From positions 4,317,501 through 4,381,500 of the forward strand of contig NZ_CP095061.1 in the NCBI RefSeq assembly GCF_022921055.1: a stretch of DNA of 64,000 nucleotides, written 5' to 3'. A program made the position numbers and the translations under genes. Under the pieces are notes generated by a model. The model made no database searches and was not told the origin of the DNA. It saw only the letters and a list, made by a program, of their open reading frames with translations. Numbering within the stretch: the first letter of the stretch is position 1; each line of letters opens with the position of its first letter. Of this stretch, positions 47,283-56,708 are shown one piece after another. This DNA comes from Hymenobacter volaticus. Lineage in GTDB: Bacteria; Bacteroidota; Bacteroidia; Cytophagales; Hymenobacteraceae.

Positions 47283-47567
47283 AGTGATAGATAATGAGTG
47301 CTGTCGGAGGAACGAAGAGAGAAGTAGCTCGAAGCCCGGCTATTGGTTATAGAGAGTGTATAGCAAGTCTGGATAATACTACTTTAAGCTACCTGCTCCT
47401 CCCCGCTTCGGCAGGAGCAATAATGCAGCCAGTGCAGGCCGACTTGATGTAGTTTACATTTTCACCAGCCAATGCGGCTTCTAGTATGTTGATCCGTGGT
47501 TTCCTGTGGCTGCTTTTAGTTTTCAAGACGCCCTAAATCTGACAGGCAATTTATCGTGCAAGCAACC

Positions 47568-48074
47568 CTACTTGGCTCTGAATGACCACGTAATGCGGAA
47601 GGTAGCCACCGTATCACCGGCTTGATCGACGCCGGTGCTGGTGCAAACCACCGTACGGCCTTCGCCGCTGGCGCGGCTGTCGGTTATGGCTTGCGCAATG
47701 TGGAGCCCGTCTTCGCTGGTAAAGGCAATCAGGCCTGTTGCCTTCTTGGTGAAATCAGCTTCCAAGCCCACTACTAGCATCGAGACGCGGCCGGCACCTT
47801 GGGTGTACATCATGGCGAGCATGCCGCTGGCCATTTCAGCGGCCATGCTCAGGCAAGCGAAATAAATGCTGCGGAAAGGATTCTTGGTGAGGTACTTGAA
47901 TGGCACCGTAATAACGGCTCGCTCTGGTGTAACCTCACGGAGCCGCAACCCCGCCAGGTACGCCATCGGCAAACTACGCAGCATGAACAGTCGCAGCTTC
48001 AGCGGATTGGAGATGGTACGCCGGAAAGCCGCGGCAGCGGGCGTATCGATGGAGGCAGCAGGAACAGGCGTCAT
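47568..48074 (-). CDS. DUF4442-like hotdog thioesterase-family protein
   Basis: Protein of 168 aa. The hotdog-like core includes VTPERAVITVPFKYLTKNPF, a central helix ACLSMAAEMASGMLAM and later VGLEADFTKKATG. This fits DUF4442 proteins, which resemble acyl-CoA thioesterases; no catalytic residue can be assigned. Single gene with its 5' side near the long hairpin of the neighbouring DUF3857 gene. Confidence 0.72.
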   Translation of the reverse strand: MTPVPAASIDTPAAAAFRRTISNPLKLRLFMLRSLPMAYLAGLRLREVTPERAVITVPFKYLTKNPFRSIYFACLSMAAEMASGMLAMMYTQGAGRVSMLVVGLEADFTKKATGLIAFTSEDGLHIAQAITDSRASGEGRTVVCTSTGVDQAGDTVATFRITWSFRAK

Positions 48075-48217
48075 GACAGCGGAGTGTAGTGCAGTATAAA
48101 TGTAGCTTTTGCTTCACGCATTGTGGATAAGCCAGTAGTACTAAGTGCTATCAACAGCTATGTTTAACAATACGTCAACCTTAGGCTTCGCGCTACACAG
48201 CAAGTTGTTTTAGAAAC

Positions 48218-48271
48218 AGAGAGGGGCAACAGCGCCGCAGCGTATATGCTGCGGCGCTGTTGCCCCTCTCT
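48218..48271 (-). terminator. 24-bp perfect hairpin after the DUF3857 gene
   Basis: Arms 48218-48241 and 48248-48271 are perfectly complementary over 24 bases with a six-base loop. It lies 54 bases beyond the stop of the gene ending at 48325. The T tract is absent or weak, so it may act as a stem-based 3' protector as well as a terminator. Confidence 0.75.
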
Positions 48272-48324
48272 ACTATCTTAAAGCTCTGGCGGTTGCCAAG
48301 TTATCAAGCAAGCTTGGGTGCAGA

Positions 48325-50310
48325 CTAGCTCTTAGTTTTCTCCAGCACCAGCACCACTTTATTGAAGTTGGCGGCGGCATTCACCACGTCGCGAAACACT
48401 TCAAAGTCCTTTTTTGGCCAGCGAATCTGGCGGTAAGCTTCGGTGATGGTCACTTTGACGGTTTGGCCTTGCACGTCGTACTTCGAGTTGAAGTAGTAAA
48501 GTGGGTCTTTAGCATCGGGACCAGCTTTAACGTCGGCGTTGAGGTCTTGCAGATTCCGAACGTGGTAGCCCGCTGGCAGTTCCAGGGTAATAACGCGGTT
48601 ATAGCGGCGGTTGTAGTCGTTTTCCACGTCGTACTGCCGGGTTTCGGGTTGGTACAGTTCCGACTGCGGCCCTAGCAAGTCGCCGATCTTAAACAAATAG
48701 CGTTGGCCTGCTTTGTTGAGCAACGCGGCTGATTCCACATTGGCATCTACTAGGAACGGCTTACTGAGCGGGCTCAATCCGGCTTCGCCGTTAGTCGCTT
48801 TAACACTCTGGAATGTGGCATCCGGCACGCTGCTCTTTATCAACGACTGCAAAATTTCCGCGCGCTTCTCCTCCGGAATCAGTGAGTAATAAGGCTGAAT
48901 GTCTTGCGCGTGGTAGCCGCCCAGGATCTGGTGCATGTCCACTATAGCCTTGTCTAGCTCGGGCGAAAACTTCACCTTGATGTCTAAGTCATACGGGCTT
49001 TGCTCGGCGCTCAGCGTAGGAATATCGCGCACTGTGCCCACCGCCGATTCAGTAGAACCAAGCTTCACGGTTCGTATAAACAAGCCTTTGTTGGCGGTCC
49101 AGCCGGGAGGCACCATACCGTAGCGAAAATCAGGGCGAGCGGGCGCCAACAGCTGCTTGGTTTCGGGGAAGTAGAGAATGTAGTTGTCGAGGTAATTCCA
49201 GGAATCAAACGACTCATCAAATACTACGCTGGAACGGTCAGAAGTTACCACCAGCTCATGCTCGATATTGAGGCGCCGGAGCATGGCCGCAAACAACCGG
49301 GTCATTCCCATCTCGGAGGCATTGTGCGTGGCCGCAATCCGAGCTAGGTTGGATTCGGCGCTTTCCTGCACGTTGAAATTGGTTTTGAGGTATTGCTCTA
49401 GGGCCCGCACTCGCGTTTCCAGGCCGCCGGCCGGAACCTTGGCGGCTTTCAGGATCTTGTCGGCCGCTTTGGCTTCGTCTTTGGCTAGCGTGTAAGTGCT
49501 TTCGTACAAGTACATGCTGGCATCGGCCCAGGTGAAGAGCCGGGTCCGGCCACGTTGGGCAGTGTAAGCTAACTTGTATTCCACACGCATGCGTTCGGCG
49601 TCAACCGTGGCAAAAGCTTCTTCGCGCACGGCTGGCACGTGGGCCAGTTTCATGTTGAGATGATGTTTGCCAGCCAACAGTGTGTCGCGGGGCGAAGCCG
49701 GACCGTTGTAAACCCGGGCGTCAAAGGTGAGGGCCTCCGGCGAAATCAGCTCGAACGTTACGTCCCGCGCAGGCAGGTCGCTCTGCAAATAGTCGCGCCC
49801 GAAGAACCTGGGAGCCTGCTCCCGGAAAAACACGTATTCGATTTCCGAGCCTTTCTCGACGCCTTCCACCGCAAAAATCTTGAAGCCCCGGCGGCCATCT
49901 TCGTCTTTCAACTCTTTGATGTTGCCTTGGTTCACTTCCACCACTTCCCCACGCGGGCTAATGGTGCGGGCTTTCAAGGACAGCAATTGGCCGCCGTCTT
50001 CCGGAATATAGATTTTGTTGAACCGCTCGATACCGTCGGAAGTATTCACGCGCATAATGCGGTGCTCGGTCGAGTACAGCTTCAGCGCTTTGTCTTGGGA
50101 GCTGTACATGTATTCGTGCGCCGTAAACTCGCGAAGCACCATAGCCGGATGTTTTGCTTCTTCCTCGGTGATGGATAGGCGCTTGGTGCGCTTGGCGTCC
50201 CAGTCGTAAGTGGCGTATTGCAACGCACTCGGCACCGTTTGGGCCAGCACCGGGCTAGCCATTAACAAGAATACCACCGCAGTGGTGCGGATAGCAGATA
50301 AGAATTTCAT
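48325..50310 (-). CDS. DUF3857 protein with degenerate transglutaminase-like domain
   Basis: Protein of 661 aa with a signal peptide (VVFLLMASPVLAQ). An N-terminal DUF3857 region (about 60-240) is followed by a transglutaminase-like fold (about 260-400) and a C-terminal beta domain. The position of the catalytic Cys (GDCKD in the paralogue) reads HNASEMGMT here, without cysteine. No equivalent of the paralogue's DNHM histidine is seen in order either. Hence enzymatic activity is unlikely. Adjacent paralogue at 50373-52343 retains the triad. Probably envelope localised. Confidence 0.82.
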   Translation of the reverse strand: MKFLSAIRTTAVVFLLMASPVLAQTVPSALQYATYDWDAKRTKRLSITEEEAKHPAMVLREFTAHEYMYSSQDKALKLYSTEHRIMRVNTSDGIERFNKIYIPEDGGQLLSLKARTISPRGEVVEVNQGNIKELKDEDGRRGFKIFAVEGVEKGSEIEYVFFREQAPRFFGRDYLQSDLPARDVTFELISPEALTFDARVYNGPASPRDTLLAGKHHLNMKLAHVPAVREEAFATVDAERMRVEYKLAYTAQRGRTRLFTWADASMYLYESTYTLAKDEAKAADKILKAAKVPAGGLETRVRALEQYLKTNFNVQESAESNLARIAATHNASEMGMTRLFAAMLRRLNIEHELVVTSDRSSVVFDESFDSWNYLDNYILYFPETKQLLAPARPDFRYGMVPPGWTANKGLFIRTVKLGSTESAVGTVRDIPTLSAEQSPYDLDIKVKFSPELDKAIVDMHQILGGYHAQDIQPYYSLIPEEKRAEILQSLIKSSVPDATFQSVKATNGEAGLSPLSKPFLVDANVESAALLNKAGQRYLFKIGDLLGPQSELYQPETRQYDVENDYNRRYNRVITLELPAGYHVRNLQDLNADVKAGPDAKDPLYYFNSKYDVQGQTVKVTITEAYRQIRWPKKDFEVFRDVVNAAANFNKVVLVLEKTKS

Positions 50311-50372
50311 AGTAATGAACGTAATACTAGCTGATAGAATCGGGACCTAGACAGCGGTTTCGCCTGGCCCGG

Positions 50373-52343
50373 CTACACCCGCTTTTTCTTGAAAATGACG
50401 GTTTCGCGGTAGGCAGCATTCAGCTTTTCAATACCTGCATTCCACTGGTTGAACTGCTTGGGCTCCAGCATTAGGTAGTTGATGTATACCTCCCGGTCCT
50501 GCACAATTTTGTTGCCTTGCCGCTCGTACTTGATGCGGAAACCAAACAGCGGATCGTGTGACTCGGCGGCGGCCGGTAGGTATTCCACATCGTAGCCGGC
50601 TGGTATTTCCAGTTCAGTGCGGGTGCGGTTTTGATGCGCGTACTCGTTCACGCGGGGTAGGCGGCGCTTAGTAGCGTCAATCTTGTCGTGGGCGTAGGGT
50701 TGCTCCAGGTTCAGGTTCACGTAGATTTCGTCGTCGAGCTTCTGCACGTAGTCTTGCAATCGGTACTCGTAATCAATAGTCAGGGGCTTGTCGTGGGTGT
50801 CGAGGTGGCTGACCTTGTAGCTGTCCACGAAGAACTTGTTGTTGCCCCGTTCAAGCAGCGCCTTCACGTACTTGTTTTCCTGCTGCTGATCGAGCCCATC
50901 GAGGGCGTAGCTCTGCCGCACTTTCGCGTAGCCGCTGAGTTGCAGGCTGCCTTTACCGCGTAGCCCGCCCTTGTCGTCTAGCTTCACCGCCGACACATCG
51001 GATATGGGGCTGCTGTCTTTTTCCATCACCGGCACGCCCACCACCTTGCAGTTTTTGCCATCAATAGCTAGCAAGGCTTCCTTGCCTTGAATAAAAGACG
51101 AGGGCATTCCGAACGGCATGTACTTGTTGGTAGCGTCTAGGAACACGTATTTACCGGGACTGGCTTCGTACGTCGTTATCATGTGGTTATCGACGCCGGG
51201 TGTGGCTAGCTCGGAGTAGCGGTAAGGCAGGTCGCGGGTTCCTATCCAAGTGAGGTAGGATTTGATGCCGGCCATGCGCAGCATTTCGCGGGTTAGGTTG
51301 GCCATGTCCTTGCAGTCGCCGTAGCGCTTGGCGTACACCTGGCCGGCGTCGCGGGGGATGAAGCCGCCCATGCCGTTTTCGAAAGCTACGTAGCGGATGT
51401 TGTCTTGCACCCAATAATAGATGCGCTGTACCCGCTCCTGCTCGGTTTTGGCGCCTACTACCAAGGAGTCAACGACTTTGTGCAACGCCGGGCTTTCTTT
51501 GGGGTCGAGGTTGCTGACGAAGCTGGCGTACAAATTATACAACTCGGGCACACCGGCTAGCATCTTGCGCGGTGGGCCGGCCACCGAGGGCACTTCCTCC
51601 ACAAAATACACTAGGTGCGGCAGGTAATAGGCTGCCTCCGGGCCATCGTCGTCGCGGGGCGGGCTCGGCAGGTTTTCGGCAGTCCAGCGGTAGATTATCA
51701 GGTTGCCTTTTTCCTGCTTGGTGAAGCTGATGGGCGTATTCTCGACGTGAAACAGCTTGTAGTTGACCTTGATGCTGCGCGGCGCGGTGATGGTTAGCTC
51801 GGCATGCCGCATCGGCACGTGCGCCCCGAAATAAAAGGGCGCCAAAAAGCGCGGGTCGGGGTGGCGCACGGTATAGTCCGTGACGGTGCGCGCCCCCGGC
51901 GACACCGCCGGAAAGCTGAACGTAGTGGCGCGCGTATCGTCGTAGAATATGCCTGACTGCAACTCGAACTTCTCTTTGAAATCGGTCACCTTCACTGCCT
52001 TGTAGCTGTTGCCGGCCGGTACCATAGTGCGAGCTTCCAGCTTCTGCAACCGGCTAAAATGCGAGTTGAATGCCCGGTCGCTGGCGTAGGCAACTGATTG
52101 GGCATCCAGGTGCAACATGTCTTGGTGATGGCGCGCCAGAATCATCACCGAGTCCCCTTTTAGCTCCAGGGTTAAATCGGTACGATAATCCAGGTACACG
52201 GCTTTCTCGCCGGGAAACTGTGCCTGCATTTGAGCGACCAACTGCGTGGGCTGCTGGGCCCGAATCGGTGCAGCACCCAATAATAAACCTACTTGCAATA
52301 CCAGCAGCGCCGCGGCGCGGCCCACTTCCTTATTTGCCTTCAT
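50373..52343 (-). CDS. DUF3857 protein with intact transglutaminase-like domain
   Basis: Protein of 656 aa, signal peptide (LLLGAAPIRAQQ), DUF3857 domain (about 60-240), transglutaminase-like core (about 280-430) and C-terminal beta domain. The core shows the Cys-His-Asp triad: YGDCKDMANL (Cys), GVDNHMITTY (His) and VFLDATNKYM (Asp). Likely a periplasmic peptidase or cross-linking enzyme; substrate unknown. The downstream gene on the same strand is a paralogue (gap 62 bases), so the two probably form an operon with the active member first. Confidence 0.85.
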   Translation of the reverse strand: MKANKEVGRAAALLVLQVGLLLGAAPIRAQQPTQLVAQMQAQFPGEKAVYLDYRTDLTLELKGDSVMILARHHQDMLHLDAQSVAYASDRAFNSHFSRLQKLEARTMVPAGNSYKAVKVTDFKEKFELQSGIFYDDTRATTFSFPAVSPGARTVTDYTVRHPDPRFLAPFYFGAHVPMRHAELTITAPRSIKVNYKLFHVENTPISFTKQEKGNLIIYRWTAENLPSPPRDDDGPEAAYYLPHLVYFVEEVPSVAGPPRKMLAGVPELYNLYASFVSNLDPKESPALHKVVDSLVVGAKTEQERVQRIYYWVQDNIRYVAFENGMGGFIPRDAGQVYAKRYGDCKDMANLTREMLRMAGIKSYLTWIGTRDLPYRYSELATPGVDNHMITTYEASPGKYVFLDATNKYMPFGMPSSFIQGKEALLAIDGKNCKVVGVPVMEKDSSPISDVSAVKLDDKGGLRGKGSLQLSGYAKVRQSYALDGLDQQQENKYVKALLERGNNKFFVDSYKVSHLDTHDKPLTIDYEYRLQDYVQKLDDEIYVNLNLEQPYAHDKIDATKRRLPRVNEYAHQNRTRTELEIPAGYDVEYLPAAAESHDPLFGFRIKYERQGNKIVQDREVYINYLMLEPKQFNQWNAGIEKLNAAYRETVIFKKKRV

Positions 52344-52956
52344 ACACGTACTAATTCCAGTAATATTTTCTTCTTAATAAGTTTGCCCTAGAACTGTGAT
52401 ACTACGTGGGACCTAGTTTCTCGCTGTTACGCTAGACTTCTCCGCGCTAGCAAACTTTTTGGCTGATAGGCTAAACTTAGTGTACTACAAGGCCGAGGTA
52501 CAGAATAGTGCAAAGCCAGCGCCCAGCTGACAATAATCTCTGATTATTTGATAGCGCTTAGTTGCTAGGTTGGCAAGCAACAATTCGTACTTCACTGATA
52601 AAGAATCACTTGTCGCAATGGTAGAGCAGCAAGCAGTGGCCGAATCAAGCTCGTCTTTATTGTGTGGCTTATTGCTTTAAAGTAGTACTTCACCTGAATT
52701 GATAAACGGCGGCAGTTCATCGGCAGCCATCCATTGCGCAGAAACGATGCTAGCAGTTAAAAGCCAAGTACAGGTTGCACTATAGAGCAAATGGCACAAC
52801 TATATTAAATAATCAAACAATGCTAAATCACAGGGCATAGTCAACAATACGAGGTAGATAATCTTACAATAATACATAATAACCCCTCCTTCTGAAACAG
52901 GTAGAGGGTCCTGTTAAATAATATTTTGCTAGGCAATGCTTGTTGCCTTATTCACC
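52344..52956. other. 613-base intergenic region, A/T-rich
   Basis: No gene or RNA is recognised. The sequence is markedly A/T-rich in its second half compared with the neighbouring genes, with several short T/A runs. It must contain the promoter of the DUF3857 operon and the end of the PPC gene. Confidence 0.5.
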
Positions 52957-53490
52957 TTACTGCCGAGCTGATTTCTTCTGCTTAGGAGCCGGGGCAAGCG
53001 GATGCACTGTTAGTTCGCGGTAGCCGTAAGTAGGGTCAGGTTCCCGACGGAAATCAAGCTCCTCTAACACACCTACTACTAATTCAGCGGTGGTATATAC
53101 AAGGTTGCCGTCGAGCAGATGCCCGCCTAGAGTACGCCCCGTCGAGTCGGATACGGCTAGGTGCAGGTGGCTGCCATTGATGGAAAGCGTACCAACCAAC
53201 GATACTATCTCGAAGTGCCCTCGGTACACCGTGGCGTTTTCTTGGTTGGCTAGCCGTAGCGTCGCTTGGGTGAGGCTACCCACGCACGTGACCATAGCCC
53301 CCGCTCGAATCTGGTGCTGCTGCACGAAGGCATCTAGTTGCTGCCGCAAATCCTGACCAGGCTTTAGGCGTAGCGCGTAGGTGCGCATAGATGAAGCAAC
53401 AGGCTTACCAGACGGCACAGTGGGCATAGCTGTAGGAGTTTGAGCGAAAATACAGGCTGGCCATAAAACCAGCAGCATGAACAAGCGCAT
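52957..53490 (-). CDS. Exported PPC-domain (DUF296) protein
   Basis: Protein of 177 aa. ATG 53490 gives a signal peptide (LFMLLVLWPACIFAQ); an upstream in-frame ATG would run through the inverted repeat. The PPC/DUF296 core includes MRTYALRLKPGQDLRQQL, GAMVTCVGSLTQATLRLAN, HFEIVSLVGTLS and HLHLAVSDSTGRTLGGHL. PPC domains are trimeric and known from plant AHL DNA-binding proteins; bacterial ones are often stand-alone. An exported one is unusual. Function unknown. Confidence 0.75.
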   Translation of the reverse strand: MRLFMLLVLWPACIFAQTPTAMPTVPSGKPVASSMRTYALRLKPGQDLRQQLDAFVQQHQIRAGAMVTCVGSLTQATLRLANQENATVYRGHFEIVSLVGTLSINGSHLHLAVSDSTGRTLGGHLLDGNLVYTTAELVVGVLEELDFRREPDPTYGYRELTVHPLAPAPKQKKSARQ

Positions 53491-53527
53491 TACAGAAACA
53501 ATAGAGTTGACTGTAAAGAAATGACAA

Positions 53528-53616
53528 ACAGCGCAAACGCAGACCGGCCGCGGACCAACGTTGTGGTAACTGAACACCCTCAACATTAACCCGCGGCCGG
53601 TTTGCGTTTGCGCTGT
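53528..53616 (-). terminator. 26-bp hairpin between the DUF4097-like and PPC genes
   Basis: Arms 53528-53553 and 53591-53616 are complementary over 26 bases with one mismatch, around a 37-base loop. It lies beyond the stop of the minus-strand gene at 53655-54959 and before the PPC start, so it probably ends that transcript or blocks read-through. Confidence 0.72.
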
Positions 53617-53654
53617 CTGACAATCTGCTGTACTAGCAGACTCCACAGTTACTG

Positions 53655-54959
53655 CTACCGATTGAAACGTACGTTGCCGTAGCGCACCCGAATATTGACA
53701 TTGCTGGCAGCCGGAGCACCAGTTTTCACCACATTAAAGGTGCCTTGCATATCGCTGGAAACGGGGCTGGTTTCTTCGGAAGCAACGCGCACTAGCTTCT
53801 TGTCGACGAGCAACTTACCGTGCTGCGTGTTCACATCGAAATTGAAACCAGCTTCGTCCTCGAAGTTTAGCAAGATGGTGCTGTAGCCGCCGTCCAAATT
53901 GATTTGACGGAAATTGCGGCCTGTATTGCGTACCTCGAAATTAGGGCAGTACTGCACCGTCATATCCAGCTGGTTGCTGAGCTTGTCAATGCTGAACTTC
54001 GAGTAGCCTGATGTGCCGCGCAAGTTGCGCACCGTACCTAGGGCTACGTCGCCGTACTTGCTGTGCACGGTCAGGTCCTGCACTATCCCGATGTTGATGT
54101 CGGAGTAATTGTTGCGCAAGTCTACGTTCTGACCACCATCGATGCGCAGGCGCGAGTAGGAGGCGTCGATACCGGCTTGGCGAACGTACGGAACGGCTGC
54201 TTGGCCATTGCCAATGCGCAGCAAGTTCTGGCTGCCTTCGAGACGCCCAGTGCGCAGCGTGCCGTACTCGACGGCTAGTTCGGTAGAGCCGCTTAAGTCG
54301 CCTAAAATGCTTACCTCTCCAAACGTGTTATGAATGGTCAAAGGTGTATTTCGGGGCAACCAGATGGTGTAGTTTACTTCGTAGAGCTTGGTTCGGCTCC
54401 AGCATCCGTGCGGCATGGAACTGAACTTCGACTTAGCCGATACGCCCCCGGTGCTCGGATCGGTTTCCAGCAGCTGCACCTGAATCATTTCCTGTAGCTG
54501 CTGCGCTTTCTCGTCGGTTTCGGCGCGGGTAATAATGTCCACGTCGGTCCGAATTTCTGCCCGATTCCACACATTCACTTGTACCCGGCCATAGCGGGTA
54601 ACCAAGTGGAAGGGTTTGCCGCTCGATACCGCAAAGGTGCGACTTAGCTTGCGAGTTCGTTCGGCGGCTGGTAGTGCTGTTCCGTCGTTCTGCTGCTCTT
54701 GCTGAGGATCTTGATCCAGAGAAGCTTGCTGTCCTTGCTGGCAACGCCCATCTATGGGTACCTCCGGTCCTCCACCTTGGGGCCAAAAAATTGGCACTTC
54801 CGCCCCCGACTGTTGATAGTACTGAACCTCGGTTGCGGACTGATTGCGGACTGGCTCTTTTGTTTGTTGCTGCGCCTGCACGGTATTGCCGGCCACTACC
54901 AGGCAGCTTACCGCCAGCACACGGCTGGTCCACAGAAAAGTGCGGCGGAAATTGTTCAT
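53655..54959 (-). CDS. DUF4097-like exported beta-helix protein
   Basis: Protein of 434 aa with a signal peptide (VLAVSCLVVAGNTVQAQ), a Gln-rich linker and a long regular beta region (about 110-430). It shows repeated strand-turn units such as YGRVQVNVWNRAEI, YGTLRTGRL, YSDINIGIVQ and YGNVRFNR, as in DUF4097/DUF2807-type adhesin-like folds. Its start overlaps the end of the upstream anti-sigma-like gene by 4 bases, so the two are probably translationally coupled. It may be the exported target or effector of the ECF/anti-sigma pair. Function unknown. Confidence 0.75.
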   Translation of the reverse strand: MNNFRRTFLWTSRVLAVSCLVVAGNTVQAQQQTKEPVRNQSATEVQYYQQSGAEVPIFWPQGGGPEVPIDGRCQQGQQASLDQDPQQEQQNDGTALPAAERTRKLSRTFAVSSGKPFHLVTRYGRVQVNVWNRAEIRTDVDIITRAETDEKAQQLQEMIQVQLLETDPSTGGVSAKSKFSSMPHGCWSRTKLYEVNYTIWLPRNTPLTIHNTFGEVSILGDLSGSTELAVEYGTLRTGRLEGSQNLLRIGNGQAAVPYVRQAGIDASYSRLRIDGGQNVDLRNNYSDINIGIVQDLTVHSKYGDVALGTVRNLRGTSGYSKFSIDKLSNQLDMTVQYCPNFEVRNTGRNFRQINLDGGYSTILLNFEDEAGFNFDVNTQHGKLLVDKKLVRVASEETSPVSSDMQGTFNVVKTGAPAASNVNIRVRYGNVRFNR

Positions 54960-55753
54960 GGCATCGGGTGGTTATCGGCAACCATCATCGGTTGAGCATG
55001 GTATTCCTGCACCTGCTCACGGGTGCGGGTCTCCTGATTTAGGATGTCAAGGCGAATTTGCAGGTTACGATTCATCGCCTCCAGCACTACATCTGGCTCC
55101 GGATTACGGTAAAGCTCGACCTTTAGCTGACGATAGGTGGAATCGAGGCTAGCTAGCTCACGCTGCCAATCAGCCGTGGACGGAGCGCTGGCTACGGCTG
55201 TGGCCGCTTCTAGCTGGCGCAATTCGTTTTGCCGTTCACTGATTTCGGCCGCGTAGTAGGTTTCCATGCGGCGCACGGCAGTGTTTAAATGCTGTGGCGC
55301 TTCAGTTGAATTTGCTACTGGCGAAGCACCAAAGTACAAGCCAGCACTTGCGTCGTCCATCTCAGTGATTGGCGCAGCTAGTACCAGTGGCGAAGTACCC
55401 GTATTGGCCCAGCCAGTTGTCTGCTGCTGCTTGTTCCATACGGCGCCAGCGCCTGCCATCAGTAACAGAGCTACCGCCGCTGCCACACCAGGCCGAGGCA
55501 ACCAATTGATGTGGCTACTTCCAGTTTTTGTTGGTTTTGCCGGTGCAACTTCCGGCGCGTCAGGATACAGTTTTACAATGCGCAATGCTTCACTCGCAGC
55601 CGCTTCTTCGGAGACGGGAGTTGCAGCGCTGGCCGTGGGTGCAGCCAGTTGCTGTTCGATGTCATCCCACAAATCCGGGCGCGGCTCGAACGCATCGAAC
55701 TCGGCGCGGTGCCGCTCGATGAAATTCTCCAGTCCGGTTTCTTTGTTGTTCAT
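54956..55753 (-). CDS. Anti-sigma-factor-like membrane protein
   Basis: Protein of 265 aa. The cytosolic N-terminus (NFIERHRAEFDAFEPRPDLWDD) is typical of anti-sigma-type proteins that follow ECF genes in Bacteroidota. A transmembrane helix (about 90-108, PGVAAAVALLLMAGAGAVW) is followed by a periplasmic part with a helical heptad-like region (about 160-255). It lies downstream of an ECF sigma gene with a 106-base gap and overlaps the next gene by 4 bases. Likely holds the sigma factor at the membrane; not proven from sequence. Confidence 0.72.
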   Translation of the reverse strand: MNNKETGLENFIERHRAEFDAFEPRPDLWDDIEQQLAAPTASAATPVSEEAAASEALRIVKLYPDAPEVAPAKPTKTGSSHINWLPRPGVAAAVALLLMAGAGAVWNKQQQTTGWANTGTSPLVLAAPITEMDDASAGLYFGASPVANSTEAPQHLNTAVRRMETYYAAEISERQNELRQLEAATAVASAPSTADWQRELASLDSTYRQLKVELYRNPEPDVVLEAMNRNLQIRLDILNQETRTREQVQEYHAQPMMVADNHPMP

Positions 55754-55859
55754 ATGGGGGTGGTACTAGGCACGTGGTTTATGTCAACCCGTCGCGCCCC
55801 GTCGTTTTGGGGTGGGCGGTACACGGCAGGCGAAATAAAGTGAGGTAAGAAAGGTGTGT

Positions 55860-56429
55860 TTACGAAGTCAGACCCCGCTGACACGCTAGTTCAAGCAGCT
55901 TTTTGCGGGCCCGGCTATACTGCGACTTAGAAGTGGATTCGGTGATACCTAAAATGCTGGCGATTTCGGCGTGATCATAGCCTTCGAGCAGATATAGGGT
56001 CAGTACTACCCGATAGCCATCAGGCAATTCTTGTACGCAGCGCCGCACTACATCGGCTCGCCACTGCACTCCTTCCATATCGGCGGCATGATCAGGCAGT
56101 TCCAGGCCCGCCGCATCGTGCTGCTCGCCTAGCGGTACCAGTTGCAAGCGCCGGTTGCGCAGGCAGTTAATACTCTTGTTGATAACAATTCGTTTCAGCC
56201 AGCTACCAAAAGACGAATCACCTTTATAACTGTGTAACTCTCGGAAAGCACTCAGAAACGACTCTTGTAGCACGTCCTCCGCCTCGGCAAAATCACCGGT
56301 AATCCGCAGTGAGGCGTTGAACATGGCTTTCGAGTAGCGCTTATAAATTTCGGCCTGCGCCCGTCGGTCGCCCAGGCGGCACCGCTCGACCAGCGGGGCA
56401 TTGATATCGGTATACGCAAAAGCTTCCAT
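55860..56429 (-). CDS. ECF-family RNA polymerase sigma factor
   Basis: Sigma-70 family ECF factor of 189 aa. Region 2 has AEDVLQESFLSAFRELHSY and SFGSWLKRIVINKSINCLR; region 4 has LPDGYRVVLTLYLLEGYDH and IASILGITESTSKSQYSRAR. ATG 56429 is used (MEAFAYTDINAP); an upstream in-frame ATG gives 30 extra residues with no family match. The next gene downstream is anti-sigma-like, so this pair probably responds to an envelope signal. Confidence 0.92.
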   Translation of the reverse strand: MEAFAYTDINAPLVERCRLGDRRAQAEIYKRYSKAMFNASLRITGDFAEAEDVLQESFLSAFRELHSYKGDSSFGSWLKRIVINKSINCLRNRRLQLVPLGEQHDAAGLELPDHAADMEGVQWRADVVRRCVQELPDGYRVVLTLYLLEGYDHAEIASILGITESTSKSQYSRARKKLLELACQRGLTS

Positions 56430-56645
56430 AGCGTCGGGCGAAGGCAGCGAATTAGTGGATGGATGATCGTAAATATCCAACTTTCCGGGCAAAGCCGCTA
56501 GAGGATGGCGGACATGCAAGCGAAAGACTTAGCTAACGAAGCTGAGGTTGCACAAGGTCCGTAAAAATTCAAATAGCTAGCTCTTTCGCCAATGGCTGGT
56601 ATGCCTTAATTGGCTTCAGTACCACTAGGAAAAACCCGAACGAAA

Positions 56646-56676
56646 TAGGCCCGCTTGGCAAAACCAAACGGGCCTA
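56646..56676 (-). terminator. Terminator-like hairpin of the aldehyde dehydrogenase gene
   Basis: Thirteen-base arms (56646-56658 and 56664-56676) with one mismatch and a 5-base loop, 33 bases beyond the stop of the minus-strand gene ending at 56709. Confidence 0.65.
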
Positions 56677-56708
56677 TGCAGACAAGCCAGCGGTGAAGCT
56701 ATATTTTC

